A stretch of 64,000 nucleotides of DNA from Ampullaceana balthica (taxonomy: Eukaryota > Mollusca > Gastropoda > Lymnaeidae): positions 1,693,005 to 1,757,004 of the forward strand of contig CALYLW010000016.1 in the NCBI GenBank assembly GCA_944989445.1. Reading direction: 5' to 3'. The notes below the pieces were generated by a model that saw only the letters and a program-made list of their open reading frames with translations, was not told the origin of the DNA and made no database searches. Made by a program: the position numbers and the translations under genes. Below, in pieces: positions 20,905 to 32,862 of this stretch (within the stretch, counting starts at the first letter, position 1; every line of letters starts with the position of its first letter).

Positions 20905-21297
20905 TTAAAACAAAAGTACAAACCTCTCTGAAATGACACTGCATTATTAAAAACATTGAGTTTGGTGATCTAATTCAATTTTTATTTTTATTTTTATTTT
21001 AGACCACTTAGAAGATGTGTTATTTACAATTACTTTTTTAGCACAAGAAAGACAGTTGAACAGTCGTTGAAAACAGAAGTAATCCCTTAAACATCATGTT
21101 CCCTAAGTTTTTATTAGTTCAATTGTTTTTGAAATCACTTCCTACATAAAAAGTATTTCCGGTTGAAATTTTTAGTATGTAAATTGTAAATAAATTCTGC
21201 ACATCATTGAATGCGCAGATCTTAAAACAATTCCCTTAAAAAAAAGGTTTATATGAACTAGCATGTAATACATGAGTTTAAAACAATTATATTTGAA
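20905..21297. other. presumed intron/flank of the - strand gene
   Basis: AT-rich with a TTTATTTTTATTTT run near 20980. No repeat ends recognised. Confidence 0.35.
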
Positions 21298-22660
21298 CTA
21301 GCTGACCCGCGGCGTAGCATACGCCGCTAATGATTTAGTGACGGGTGAAGACTTCCTGAAAGACAAATTTGTCAAAATGGGGTGGGTTTGGGCAGTGGCG
21401 GATTTAGGTTTGTCTGCGTGGGGGGGCCAGGAGAATTTCAGGGGGCGCCGAAATTTTTTTTAAAATTCATTCACTTAGTGCAAATATTTCTAGGGGCTGA
21501 AATAAAATTCATTTGTCTTAATTGCTGGTTCTGCAATGAAGATTAGAAATTTGATATGAGATTCACTCTTATTGACTTATTGCTATATTTTATGTTGAAA
21601 AAAACATTTCTGCTCACTTTAAATGTGAGATATACTTTAATAAGTTTTCTTTTTAAGAGACTGCCTTAGTCTCAAATAAAAAGGCTAAACAAAAAGAAAC
21701 ATCTATTCTTAAGTAGATACGGTTAATCAATTGAATTTATGAAAATGGTGTTTAATTTGGGAGCTGTTATTTGTGACAAAATCTAGATTTCTCATAATCC
21801 TTTGTGTTCACTTTCAATTGCTGAATATCCTAGCAGACTTAAACATAGAAAACTCAGCAAAATAAGTTTATAGTCTTTGGGCTAAATAAAACATCTAAAA
21901 TATTTTGATAATGAGGTAGAATTTGATTAATTTTTTTATAGACCTCCAATAGTTTGTTGTACTATCTGCAAGATGACTCATCAGTTTGTTCAGCTTGCCA
22001 TAAATAGCAGTGACAGTAGCTCAAACAAGTAACTAAGTGTTAATTAATAAATGCTGCGTTGATCATTCAAAGTACACTATTTAATATTATTTTTGTTTAC
22101 ATCAAACCCTTGCAATGAATCTCTTTAATATACAAACAATTGATTTATATTCAGGATAGTAATAGGTCACAAATGCAAACAAAATAAAATGTAATTTAAA
22201 AATGTTAATAATTAATAAAAGGCCTAAGTAATTAAAGAAATCATTTATCATATACATATTATATGCATATATCATATGTAGGATAATAAGATGACGGTAA
22301 ATTATGAACTTAGTTTCAAAGAGAACAACTTATTTTTTACTAAAATTTTAAGAGCTACTGTTTTTAGTTCTTGTAATAGTTTTCTATCTGAAAGAATGAA
22401 ATGAGAATTTTAGCTGGCAAAATATTTCAGTTTAAGACCAGGTAATCTGATGCTACCAATAATGAAAAACACAGAGACTTTGGTGGAGCGGATTGGTCAG
22501 GATTAGTAACACACACACAAAGAGTGCCAATAATATTATACTTATAAATGAACTAAACAATTTACATCACAATTTTTTCAAAATAATTTATCACTGGAAG
22601 TTTGAGCATCAAACTTTGGGAAAATCAATGAACTTTACACAAACAATGATTGTAAGTTCC

Positions 22661-22780
22661 TTAAATAAACATTTAAAACTCTAATAACAATGCAGGACTA
22701 AACACAAACCATGGATAAGCATAGGACGCAATATTCTTCTGTATAGAAGGAGCGTCTGTAACAGATAAGATAAGAAAGAG
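22661..22780 (+). mobile_element. LINE 3' end fragment inside the hAT
   Basis: Codons for the last LINE residues, AATGCAGGACTAAACACA, GAAGGAGCGTCTG and a GATAAGATAAGA tail match 28740-28862. Confidence 0.8.
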
Positions 22781-24061
22781 CCCTTAGCCCTATATAAATT
22801 GCTTTCTACGTGATTTCATTGAAGCAAAACGATTTATCGTTGATTCAAAGTCAACGTTCTCAGCTAGATCACGTTCAATTGAAATGAATGCCGAACCAGA
22901 CAGACGTTTATTTGTCATTGTTAAGCGCAAATAAATTTTGATGAGTTTAAATCTACTGAAACTTCTTTCAACAGTAACACTACTAACAGGAAGAATCAAG
23001 TAAATTTTATAGAGTATTGACAAATTAGGGATACCTGATGCCATTTGTTTTTCAGTCAAGGACGGTTGAACCTTTTAAAGTTGTAGTTCACTAACTAATG
23101 ATTCATATATTAATGCATACAAATCTTTAAATGTATCATATTCTACGATTGCTTCTTCAAGGTTAATTTCGTGTTTGTAAATTTTGCATAAACTTTGAAA
23201 ATAATCTTTATTTCCTTTGGACATTTGTGATGGATCAAAACAATAGAAATAAGTAACTGTGCCCCAAAAGTCATTAAATCGATCATCTATTTGTGTTACA
23301 AGTGTATCCAAGATAGTGAAGTACGTTTCAGATTTAAAGCGTGTTGTTGGATCATCAGCCATTTTATCTCTGCTAAGTTCGCCTGCCATGCTTTTCTTTT
23401 TTGCAATTCACTTTTCTTTAAATTATGTTTTAACATCTAGTTTGGAACCATTTTCGTTTACAAATTATTTGACATCTACATTCAGACTTTCAAGAGCTTC
23501 ATCGTTTCTCATTTCAACAAACTTATTTCTTCCAACATCCATCAATTGCAAAGGCGTTGCAAGTAGTTTGTTGACACGAAGATAACTTTTGTACAAATAG
23601 CATCAGAAAAACAAAAGAATATTTTGTTATTAAAACAGATAGTCCAATAGTTTCTGCTCTGACACTTCCTTTATATTCTGTTGATTCCCCTGAATCAACT
23701 GTGGCTAGAATAGCAGAGAATGATCCAACAACTGCATGCTTACTTCTTGAACATCTTGTATCAGAAAGTCGTTTCAGAGTATCTACTGTTGATTCATATT
23801 GAGATTTCTTGTGTTCTTTAAGAGTTTGTAGACGTGGTAAACTAGACGTAAGGAATGCATACAACCTTAAATCTGTGCCAAAAAATAACTGTACATCACT
23901 GTTTATAGACATTGCTTCGATAGTAACCAAGTTCAAAACATGGGCACAACAATTGGGTGAAAGTTTCTTTATCGGAGTTTGAAGGCTACTCTTAATTCCA
24001 GAGTATGCCTGTCCTTGACAGAGTGTGAAATCAATGTTTCGCTTTTTTAGTTCCTTTAAAA

Positions 24062-24435
24062 CAGTGTTGCTTAATTATTTTCTGTCGCGCCCCCCTCCCA
24101 GAGCCGTCTTTACACCATTTTGGGCCCCCGGTCAAAGAAATAGTGTTGGGCCCCTGGGCAAAGAAAGAGTGAGGCCCCCCCCCGCAGGAATAAAAAATAA
24201 ATATACATAATATATATAAATAAACATATTAACATGGGGCCCCTATGCTCGTGGGGCCTTTGCGTTAAGACGGCACTGCCCCCTCCTAGGAAGAAGAAAA
24301 CATTTCGCGCCCCCCCCGCGCGACAGTAAATAGTATCATTTGTCTATAAAATTGTTATAAGTACACCATTTCGCGCCCCCTATTAGGGAGCCTCGACCCC
24401 CCTGGGGGGCGCGCCCCACTATTTGAGAAACACTG
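24062..24435. mobile_element. hAT MITE nested in the hAT transposase
   Basis: It starts CAGTGTTGCTTAATTATTTT and ends CACTATTTGAGAAACACTG, with C/G-rich subterminal runs. Perfect 8 bp TSDs CTTTAAAA lie at 24054-24061 and 24436-24443. The transposase codons join cleanly across it. Confidence 0.9.
24099..24278. mobile_element. MITE nested in the MITE (family CAGAGCCGTCTTTA)
   Basis: CAGAGCCGTCTTTACACC to TTAAGACGGCACTG, 180 bp, with perfect 8 bp TSDs CCCCCTCC at 24091-24098 and 24279-24286. The same family hosts the foldback elements at 9892-12685. Confidence 0.9.
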
Positions 24436-24499
24436 CTTTAAAATCTTCTCAGCAAATGCAGCAGCATTTTTTATTTTTTATTAATTTTTTTATTTAATT

Positions 24500-24720
24500 T
24501 TTAAAGTCCCATAAACGGTGGTCGTAGGGGGTCCTAATGTTTACGTTAGAACCTACTATGGGCGATGCTTGGTAGACCTTGATGGGCGCCCCATCTCCCA
24601 GGTCAGCGGAGGACTTTCTTAGCATACGTCATTCCCCATTTTTATTGTTGTTTTAGCGTGGGCTAGATCCCACGCCCCTCAGCTTGTGAGGCGAGCGCAC
24701 TATTCGCTATCCAGCCACTG
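24500..24720 (-). mobile_element. tRNA-derived SINE inside the hAT
   Basis: On the - strand it begins CAGTGGCTGGATAGCG, then GTGCGCTCGCCTC and a weak B box GGGATCTAGCCC. A body and an AT-rich tail follow. It interrupts the transposase frame. Confidence 0.6.
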
Positions 24721-25569
24721 TTTACCAAAGTATAAAAGCCTATACATCTTTCCACAACATGTCCTGATTTTTTGAAAAATTAACGTAAAGAAACTGACAT
24801 CTGATCAATTCTAGATATATCAATGGTTGAATCAATAATTAAAGAAAATAATTTTGTAGACTTAACTTCATTTACAATTGTCGCCGATAATTCAGATGCG
24901 AGTGATTAATTTAAACCAGATAGTACAGTTTCGTCATTAGAAATACGATATTTAGAAAGCAGTTTGGTGTTGATTAGAAGTTTCGTGTTTAGCAATCTTT
25001 TTTTCTGCTCTTGGGACACGTTTTTAGTGTTCATCGAGGGCGTCTTTAGGGGGCGCCATTTTAGACCCAACAGGGGCGTGGGGGGGCAAGCCGCCCCCCC
25101 TGCCCTATAGCTAAATCCGCCACTGGGTTTGGGCAAACGACTGTGAGTGAATGAAAAGAAGGAACTCTGGAGAGACCCGCGGCGTATCACACGTAAAAAA
25201 TGACGGAAGTGTTCAGCTGAAATCTATTTATTTTGAAAAAATGCCATTTGTTAGGGCGCCGTAGGCGCCCACCTTTTTCAAAATCCCAACTAACTTGTCC
25301 TTGTTTGATCAATACGAAATATTAAACTTTCTGAAATGTACAAAAAGTATTTTATAACTTTTTACATTGTTCCCGTTTTACAAAATTAAAATATCAGCGA
25401 AAACAATGACGTCAAATAATTTTTTTTTACAGTGCATATTTAATTTGCACACCTTTTGATGCATTGGGGCAGTAATTTGGTGCACTGCTTTCTAAAATTA
25501 GTATCTGTTTAACATACTTGCAGCTTGGTGTCTCGCTTCTCCGACCACGAAGAGAATTATATATATAGA

Positions 25570-26457
25570 TTATCCTCCGACGGGTCGGTCACAATGCATC
25601 ATGTCACACAAAGGAATTAATATAATTGCTTTAAGTCGCATGCTTCATTTCATACGACATAAGTCATCGATCACATGTAATCAGCCAACAGAAGTTCTGC
25701 ATGCGGTAGCGGGTTGAAACCTACCAAATCAAGAGTAGTGGCTACGGAGCGAAGTGGACGGATAAAGTATTAAAAAAATAGAACTTATTAAACAAAAATA
25801 AATTAAGTGTGACGTATCTAGATCCAAACTATAGAACTGAGTGGACAGTTTGAGACTCTCTGTTCCGTATGTTTTTAAAACTTAATTTTTGTTGTTGTGA
25901 TAAAGCGTTAACAATAATTATGCGGTGGACAACATTATAGTAAATGCAACATTGGAACTAAATCAGTTTAACAGACCTATGCCAACAACAGTTCTAGTGA
26001 TAACAAATAATGACTTCACTAACAATAGTGACATGAACTATTGAGAGTAGGTTTGTATAATTTTGTAGTTATAGAATAAGACAAGAAAATGCCAAGCCCA
26101 CGCCACCACCACCCCTTTTGATGTATAGCCTTTTTATTTCAAACCCAGTGAGAAAATGTAACACCCCTCCCATACGCTTTTTGGATGCTATAAGATATAT
26201 ATAACCTGGTCATATGTGAAAGTTTCTAAAATAAATTTCTTATTATCGTGAGAGAAATGTCTTCTCTGGAAAAAATTAACTCTTTTTGACTTTGCGCATC
26301 TATAGACCAGGTGATGAACATTAAATGTTTTACATGGGGCTATCAAATATTATGTCATGTTTGAGTTGTGTATGACATCAAATGCTTTACCATTATTTTC
26401 AACAACGGAAGGGTAAACAATCTTTAATAAGCTTTTTAAAATTCGGATATATAAATA
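25570..26457. other. intergenic, nothing recognised
   Basis: AT-rich unique-looking sequence. Confidence 0.4.
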
Positions 26458-26638
26458 CAGGGGCGACACTAGAGTTGGCGTCACCCAGTGCGGTAGCTCA
26501 TGGCGTCCCCCCCTCACTACCTGCCACATAGACCTTCCCAGAGTCGGCCCGTGCCAAATAACAGGAATATACATCATGTTACGTTTTGGTGTCATCCCTT
26601 GTGAGGTGTCGCCCCAGTGATGCCTCTGCCAATATGAT
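26458..26638. mobile_element. MITE, family CAGAGGCGTCACTAGG
   Basis: CAGGGGCGACACTAGAG to CAGTGATGCCTCTG (inverted ends). Inner motifs GGTAGCTCATGG and GTCGGCCCGTGCC recur at 60979-61164, and the family ends match the hAT at 28921-32533. No exact TSD seen. Confidence 0.7.
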
Positions 26639-26654
26639 TAATTACCGGAAATAT

Positions 26655-26922
26655 GGGGCCGTCCATAAAGTATGTCACGCTATTTTTGACCATTTTTACC
26701 CCCCTCCCTCCTGTCACAAACTGTCAGAAATCTTGGACCCCCCCCTAAAGTACATCACACTTTCCAAAAAAAACGTTGTTTTTTATTAACAAAATAATTA
26801 AAATTTAATATAAAACACCGTGACGTCACACATGGCCGGACCCCCTCCCCCCTGTCACAAAATGTCACACTTTCTTACACCCCTCCCCCCTCTGGAGCGT
26901 GACGTACTTTATGGACGACCCC
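26655..26922. mobile_element. MITE, family GGGGCCGTCCATAAA, 268 bp
   Basis: GGGGCCGTCCATAAAGTATG to GTACTTTATGGACGACCCC. Flanking TAT on both sides may be a 3 bp TSD. A TGACGTCA-rich centre and C-runs are shared with 3401-4110. Confidence 0.8.
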
Positions 26923-27252
26923 TATACTTGTGCCAAATTTCAGGAAATTATGTTTGAAAATAAAATCGATAGAAAAATGTTGAAAAGTTTGAAAAGTTGA
27001 AGAGTTTGGCTTTTAATCATAATGACCCGCAACAGTTATAAATATAAAAAATCCGTTTAAAAGGAAATAAGCAATACAGTCTGTTAACACATAATCGGGG
27101 CGATCCTCCAAATCCCGGTCCCAAATTATTTTGTTTGTGTTATCACACAGATATGCTTAGACTTATTTACTTACGGAAACATCTCAGTTCAGTTATAAAC
27201 AATTCCGTCATTATTGCTGCCATTTTGTTAATCAGTTCATATTTCAGCGTAT

Positions 27253-27254
<2 letters not shown>

Positions 27255-27311
<57 letters not shown>

Positions 27312-27335
27312 TATATTTATATATATGTGTGTGTA
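27255..27335. repeat. (AT)n microsatellite
   Basis: Near-pure AT repeat of about 55 bp, followed by a degenerate ATATAT/GTGT stretch. Confidence 0.9.
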
Positions 27336-27472
27336 TATGTATTTATTATTTTAAAAATTATGGCACGTAGACAAGCGGCTCCAATAAACATTACTCCTAA
27401 TCTACATCTAAAGGCTTTTAGATTTTAGTGGCACAACAGTAACAGAACGTTTTTCGACAGATATTTGACTAT

Positions 27473-27521
27473 TTATCTTATCTTATCTGTTTCAGACGCT
27501 CCTTCTATACAGAAGATTATT
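27473..27521 (-). mobile_element. LINE 3' tail fragment
   Basis: TTATCTTATCTGTTTCAGAC and GAAGATTATT are the reverse of the LINE tail. It lies 230 bp before a + strand copy of the same LINE. Confidence 0.75.
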
Positions 27522-27746
27522 TGCATATGCTGTGTGACAATTACAATATTTAGTATTTGATAAAAGGCTATCAGAAATAAATAACACTTGTGCTTTGTTC
27601 TATATATATAAATAAGTTTAAATAACATACTTTCAAATTGATTTACTATACTTCCTCTTATTATTATTAGTGTAAGATAATTTGGGACCTGGATTCGGAG
27701 GATTGCACATAATCGGTTGTACTCTAGTTATAGATTATTTACAATA

Positions 27747-28862
27747 CCTTAGTTTACTTAAAAAACTTAACTACTTTGGAATCTCAGGTTCCTTACATCA
27801 CTGGATCCAAGACTTCCTTTTGGGAAGGGAGCAAACTGTAATAATTAATGGATCTAAATCTGCACCAATAAAGGTTAACTCAGGAGTTCCACAAGGAACT
27901 GTGCTAGGTCCCTTACTCTTTTTAATTTATATAAATGATTTACCCAACAACATCTCAACAGGTACAAAAGTTAGGTTATTCGCTGATGATTGTATAATCT
28001 ATAGAACAATTAAATCAGAACAAGATAGCAAAATTTTACAAAAAGACTTAGATGAATTGATAAAATGGGAAACTAACTGGAGTATGTATTTCCACCCAGA
28101 AAAGTGTCAACTGTTAAGAGTAACAAAGAAAAAGAAACAAATAAATTCAAAATATTACATTCATGGAAAAGAACTGACCCAAACTAAAGATGCAAAATAC
28201 TTAGGAGTCTTAATAAATGAGAAACTATCATGGAATCCCCATGTCAATGAAGTTATTAAAAAATCAAACAAAACCTTAGGCTTTATAAAAAAAAGAAACT
28301 TTAACAAATGTAATAGAGATATAAAACTAAAATGCTACCTCACTTTGGTGAGACCTGTATTAGAATATGCATCTTCTGTATGGGACCCATCCACCAAAGA
28401 AAACATTGATAAACTAGAACAAATTCAAAAAAGAGCTGACAGATTCATTACTGGAGAATATTCAAAACTGACAAGAATAACACCATTAGTTAAATCATTA
28501 AACCTTGAAACACTAGAGGATAGAAGAACCAAGAGCAAAGTAGTAATCATACATAAAGCAATTAATTCTAATTTAGAAATACAACACAAAGATAACTTAA
28601 TACAACCCTCAGATAGACATAAGGATAAAAACACCTTTCTTATTCCGTATGCAAGAACAAACACATACAAGTTTTCCTTCTTCCCGTCCGGAATTCGGGC
28701 GTTGAATGGGTTGCCTGAAGAATCCAGGAAAACCAACACTTTATCAACATTTAAATCTCTAATAAAAATGCAGGACTAAACACATACCATAGATGAGCGT
28801 AGGACGCAATAATCTTATGTATAGAAGGAGCGTCTGTAAACAGATAAGATAAGATAAGATAA
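27747..28862 (+). mobile_element. jockey/CR1-like LINE, 5'-truncated, RT C-terminal half intact
   Basis: The coding part 27747-28779 is uninterrupted: LLKKLNYFGI, WIQDFLLGREQ, GVPQGTVLGPLLFLIYINDL, the catalytic FADD at 27979-27990, then the thumb region and a C-terminus ending MQD. The frame runs on upstream to 27682, but that stretch does not look like LINE protein. The 3' UTR ends in (GATAA)n, which is shared by seven copies in this window. Known role: target-primed reverse transcription. The endonuclease and the first RT blocks are missing, so the copy is dead on arrival. The intact frame makes it the youngest copy here. Confidence 0.85.
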
Positions 28863-28987
28863 TACAAAATACTCAAACAAATTAGTAATGAAAACAATCA
28901 ATTTAACTAATACAACAATACAGAGGCGTCACTAGGGTTGGTGTCACCCGGGGCGGTAGCTCATGGTGTCACCCCTTCACGACTGAA

Positions 28988-29372
28988 GGGGCCGTCCATA
29001 AATGACGTCACGCGAGGTTGCCGATTTTTACCCCACCCTCCCCCAGCGTCATACTTTGTCACAAAAATATAGACCCCGTCCCTTTTTTACGATATGACGT
29101 CACAAAGCTTTGACACCCCTCCCCCAAGCCGTATTTTCTCAATAAAAATTAGCATGTTGCAAATTATTTTTGTCATTTAAATATGTATTTATGGTAAGTC
29201 TGCACTGTAATATTGTAACGCGTGTGAAGTCATTGAAAACGTAATTAAATAAATGGTAAACAATCAAATATTTAAGTGGAACTTTTATTTAAAGTTTCGC
29301 GTTTTTGATGTGACGTCACATTTCTTAAACACCCCCCTCCTTGTACCACATCGTCACAGATGCGTGGACCCC
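28988..29372. mobile_element. MITE, family GGGGCCGTCCATAAA, right end lost
   Basis: GGGGCCGTCCATAAATGACG at the left. The body matches 3420-4085 without the solo LTR. It stops at CCCCCCTATGG before the right inverted end. Confidence 0.75.
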
Positions 29373-29461
29373 CCTATGGCGGATTAAAAGGGGGGGTGCT
29401 GAACGGGCTAAAGCCCCCAATAATTTAAGGGCCCCCAAACTTTTTATGAATTATAGTGTAT

Positions 29462-31262
29462 AATAAAGATGCAGGCCATTATGTTTGTACGAATCCCTGA
29501 AAATGCCTTGGACAGTCATACCGCAATGCTGCAAATGAGTAGTAAGTATTACCGAAAGCAGGCTATTCTTCGTGAGAAGTGCATTGTAGCTCATTATGTG
29601 CCGTGCACAGCTCATTCCTTTAATTTGGTTGGGAAAAGAGCAGCAGGTTGTCCTACTGCGGTCAGATTTTTTTATCTCCTGCAAAATCTTTATACCCGAC
29701 TTGTTGCATCTACTCATCGTTGACAGGTACTTCAAAAACATATGAAATTGATACATGCTAACAAAGCCTTGTCTGACACAAGATGGTCAGCCTGACATTA
29801 TGCTGTAAGGTCTGTTAATAGCTCATACCATGAGAATATCGCAGCACTGGAAGAATTAGCAACGAATGAAAATCAGCCACGTGACTGCCGACTTGAAGAA
29901 GAAGGATTTCTTTTGGAAATTGAACAACTGGAAGTCACTATTTTACTTGAAATTTGGGAAACAATTTTAGAAAGGAAGTATCTAATTGAGTTTGTTAAAA
30001 AAAATAGCATTCTAAATTTTATTCCTATGAAGACAAAAGAAAGGAAAAGTCCGTGGTAAAAACAGTGTAAACAATCTTCAATACTATCAAACAAAAAAGA
30101 AAGCGTCAGTTTGATAAATGACATCAACAAAACAGTATTCTCCTGGAGAAAAAAATTCAAGATTGAGGTATTTCTGGTAATCATTGACAAACTTTCTTAA
30201 GCCCTACAACATTGGTTAGGTGCATATAAATACATCCATGAGAAATTTGGCTTTCTTACAAACCTAACTGAGCTCAGCACTTTCGCCACCCGTTGGACAG
30301 AAGCCAAGTTAATGAAAGAACATTCAAGTGATTTCGAAGAAGGGGTCGGGTAAATCCGAAGCAACCGTTTCGACCCCCTCAATTTACTAGCAACGCCATC
30401 GAGCGGTGCCGGTTTAGGGCCAGAAGCGCCAGTACGGTTTAGCAAAAAGTGCCGCGAAGAACGCATTGGACGCCAGCTCTGAGGAAACCTTCCAGTGGGG
30501 GTTGCACCCTAGGTAGGTCTTTGATGATCCCCCGGTCTGCGGCGGTCCTAACCATGGAGACCCGTGTGCTTTGCCGGGATGGCGCCAAAGTGGTAGCGGG
30601 TCGTAGTAGGAAATTCCACCACCTCCTTGTGAGGGCAACTTAGTGGGAGGCATCTTCGACTGTATGTCCTGGATGCCCAGGTGGCCGCTTCAGAAGCGAC
30701 CGCTTTTTTTGGGAGGGGGGGGGTTCCTCAGCTGTTACATCCCTTTGGTGGCCAGATGGCTAAGGGGGTCTTCCGGGAAGACCATAAAGAGCACTAGGCT
30801 CGGGGCTTCTGATTTTCTTCCACATGTAGGTTCATGAGTGATTTCGAAGACTGTTTACCTTCAGAATTAGTCCAATTTTCAGAACTCTTAAAAAAGTTAT
30901 TGTCCAGCCCCAGGCTCATGGTAAGGAAAAGGAATTAGCACAAAGCGAAACTCAAAAAACTTGCACATAGCTAAAAATTTTGCTGCTTTTGAATTAGCTA
31001 TATTTCACACAGTCTTTTACAAATGTACACATCGCACTTCGCATCTATCTTTCAATGATGACATCAAACTGCAACTGAGAGCGATCCTTTTCAAAGTTGA
31101 AAAGAATATTTAATGAGTTAGAATTTGCATGGGACGAAAAATGCTGAATATGCTCTCTCTAATGAGCATTGAAAAGTAACTTGTTAGCTTACTCAGCTTT
31201 ATTGACTTGATTGAAAACTTCGCCATTTGAAAAATTCGCAAACGAAAGTTGTAGGTTGAAAT
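29462..31262 (+). pseudogene. hAT transposase remnant (ZMYM-like), second family
   Basis: Blocks in order: QAILREKCIVAHYVPCTAHSF with NLVG (29565-29640), the region LSDTRWSA, and LLEIWETILER near 29945. Then GAYKYIHEKFGF at 30220. After the retroposon comes DFEDCLPSELVQFSELL, and near 31080-31260 degraded dimerisation-domain motifs (FSKLKR-like, then KIRKRK). Many stops and frameshifts. Confidence 0.75.
30341..30836 (+). mobile_element. retroposon with 14 bp target-site duplication
   Basis: AGTGATTTCGAAGA flanks it at 30327-30340 and 30837-30850, and hAT coding sequence continues across. The body is GC-rich, with GGCGGTCCTAACCATGG, GGCGCCAAAGT and CCAGATGGCTAAGG. There is no long protein. 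The long TSD indicates LINE-driven insertion. The same family occurs at 9861-9891/12686-12790. Confidence 0.8.
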
Positions 31263-31339
31263 AATAATCATACATATTTTTCAATATTTTTTGTTATTTC
31301 AAATAGAGAAAAGAATTCGTTACCTCATGAATTATTATT

Positions 31340-31804
31340 AAATCCTTTATATTAACTCGTGGTGTCTGCGGCGGACCTTGCTTGCTTGCTTGCTTGCTTG
31401 TCGCCAAAACTTTTGATCAATTTTTAACCCACTTGCTCGCAAGATAGCGAGCTGAAATTTTGCAGGCAGTTTCGTACCGATGATAAAAACAATGTATTAA
31501 AATTTCAGATCGATCGCATGTACTGTAATTAAATTATTGATTTTTTAGATTATTTTTTTTATTCCTATGTATCATGCTATTTTTTGAGATAGAGCGTCGC
31601 GGTGCGTATTATATTGAACAACCTTTCTGTCGCGCAATAAGGTGCGTATTTTATTGACAGCTCTTTTTATAAACATATTCCTGATCGGTGCGTATTATAT
31701 TAAACATGTTTTACGACACAACTTCAATTTTGTATTTCTGGATGGTCTGGCGCTGCGTATTATAATGAACATTCTTTTAGTTACTTCTCGTCCATAAAGG
31801 ATTT
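31340..31804 (+). mobile_element. single copy of inverted-repeat element, version B
   Basis: AAATCCTTTATATTAACTCG to ATAAAGGATTT, matching each 494 bp unit at 7546-9035 including the GCTTGCTTGCTTGC run and the four ATACGCA motifs. The spacer-type sequence TTGGTTTTTTACGGG follows it. Confidence 0.8.
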
Positions 31805-32541
31805 ATAGTCAAAAACTTGGTTTTTTACGGGTTTTTCTTATTTTTTTAAATACGGAGTTTCGCGTAATACTATTCTTTACGGGGGCGCGTTCGAAGCACT
31901 AAACAGCGTACGTCGGAATGGGACCGTCGTAACCGGAGGACTACCTGTATATAAACATGCATATCTATGCTTTCACGCCTTTAATAAATATATATATAAA
32001 AAATATTACACTCAAAGACATTGAAATCATAATTTTCCTCAAGAAAAATATCAACAAAGAAAAAAGATCTTTTGATTTTTTTTTCTTTGGGAAGGGAGGG
32101 GGGTGATAAAATCGTATTCCCCCCACCCCACTGTGGTGGAGGGAGTCGTGAGGTGGGATTCGTTCATGCTGTCAGTGTGTCCAAGCCCAAATGGCTTTAT
32201 ATCTTTTAAAACAGAAGACACTGCCTCTTTCATTCCAGCCTTTTTTTAAAGATCTCTCTGCTGCGACTATTTCTTTTCTTTTTTTCCTAATTTGTTTTAA
32301 TGTTGTTCCTGTGTTGGGACTGTTTTATTATTGCAAGTTAACTGATATTTTTTTAATAAGAATTTTCTTGTTTAACGTATTTCTTTGTATTTCTTAATTT
32401 CTTTCTAGATTAAAAAAATTGTCATCTTTTTTTTTCTGACATAAAATCGTACACAGTAAAATTTTAGGCTCGGGTGTCACCCCCTGACGGGTGTCACCCG
32501 GGGCGGCCCGCCCCCCCCCTAGTGACGCCACTGCAACAATA

Positions 32542-32860
32542 AACGTTTTGGCTGATGCCTTCATCAGTTTAATTACATAATTTAAACATATGTTCAACCC
32601 TTTAATGAAGATATTTTAACCTCACCACCTCCAATCTAAATGTGTTTGGTAGTTAATGGTGGAAAATATTGTGATCCGCGAAGCCATCCCATTTAATAAA
32701 AAATGTTTAAAAAATAATATTTTTTTAGTTGAAATTCTTTTTTTTATCCGCGAAGTAATTCATTTTGATCCGCGAAGTAAATAATATTATCCGCGAAGCT
32801 TTTCCTAGATATTGTTCAAATGAAAAATCCCAATGACCACAGACAGTGCAGGATTTAGAC
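32542..32860. repeat. cluster of four ATCCGCGAAG motifs (32673-32799)
   Basis: ATCCGCGAAG occurs at about 32674, 32746, 32768 and 32789 in otherwise AT-rich DNA. Meaning unknown. Confidence 0.6.
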
Positions 32861-32862
32861 TA

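Larger units (their letters stand above)
22790..24910 (-). pseudogene. hAT transposase remnant (ZMYM-like)
   Basis: In order on the - strand: FSLIIDSTIDISRIDQMSVS (near 24800) and AAAFAEKILK (near 24455). After the nested MITE come LCQGQAYSGI and LSPNCCAHVLNLV, two catalytic-core landmarks of hAT/ZMYM1-type transposases. Then comes a helical region, and at 22790-23059 the C-terminal dimerisation domain (LPVSSVTVERSFSRFKLIK). Frameshifts and stops separate the pieces, so no active enzyme can be made. Known role: cut-and-paste transposition. Confidence 0.85.
21393..25125 (-). mobile_element. hAT transposon, 3.7 kb, decayed, perfect TSD
   Basis: The ends CAGTGGCGGATTTAGG and CTAAATCCGCCACTG are inverted copies. 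Perfect 8 bp TSDs GGTTTGGG lie at 21385-21392 and 25126-25133. It carries the transposase remnant 22790-24910, a LINE tail, a SINE and a nested MITE. Confidence 0.9.
21298..25569 (-). mobile_element. Helitron-like element holding a hAT insertion
   Basis: The - strand 5' end is TCTATATATATAATTCTC at 25569 after A. The 3' end has the hairpin GCGGCGTATGCTACGCCGC followed by CTAG at 21298-21301, then T. Without the hAT insertion it would be about 530 bp. Two more hairpin ends (GACCCGCGG near 25173, GGGCGCC near 25254) lie inside, so this may be a chain of related short elements. Confidence 0.5.
28921..32533 (+). mobile_element. hAT transposon, 3.6 kb, decayed, perfect TSD
   Basis: The ends CAGAGGCGTCACTAGGGTTG and CCCCTAGTGACGCCACTG are inverted copies. 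Perfect 8 bp TSDs CAACAATA lie at 28913-28920 and 32534-32541. GGTGTCACCCGGGGCGG is repeated inverted near both ends. It holds a transposase remnant and three younger insertions, and is the likely source family for the MITEs at 26458 and 60979. Confidence 0.9.

Noticed and set aside
27135..27428. 97-codon + strand frame
   Set aside because: A third of it is translated (AT)n microsatellite.
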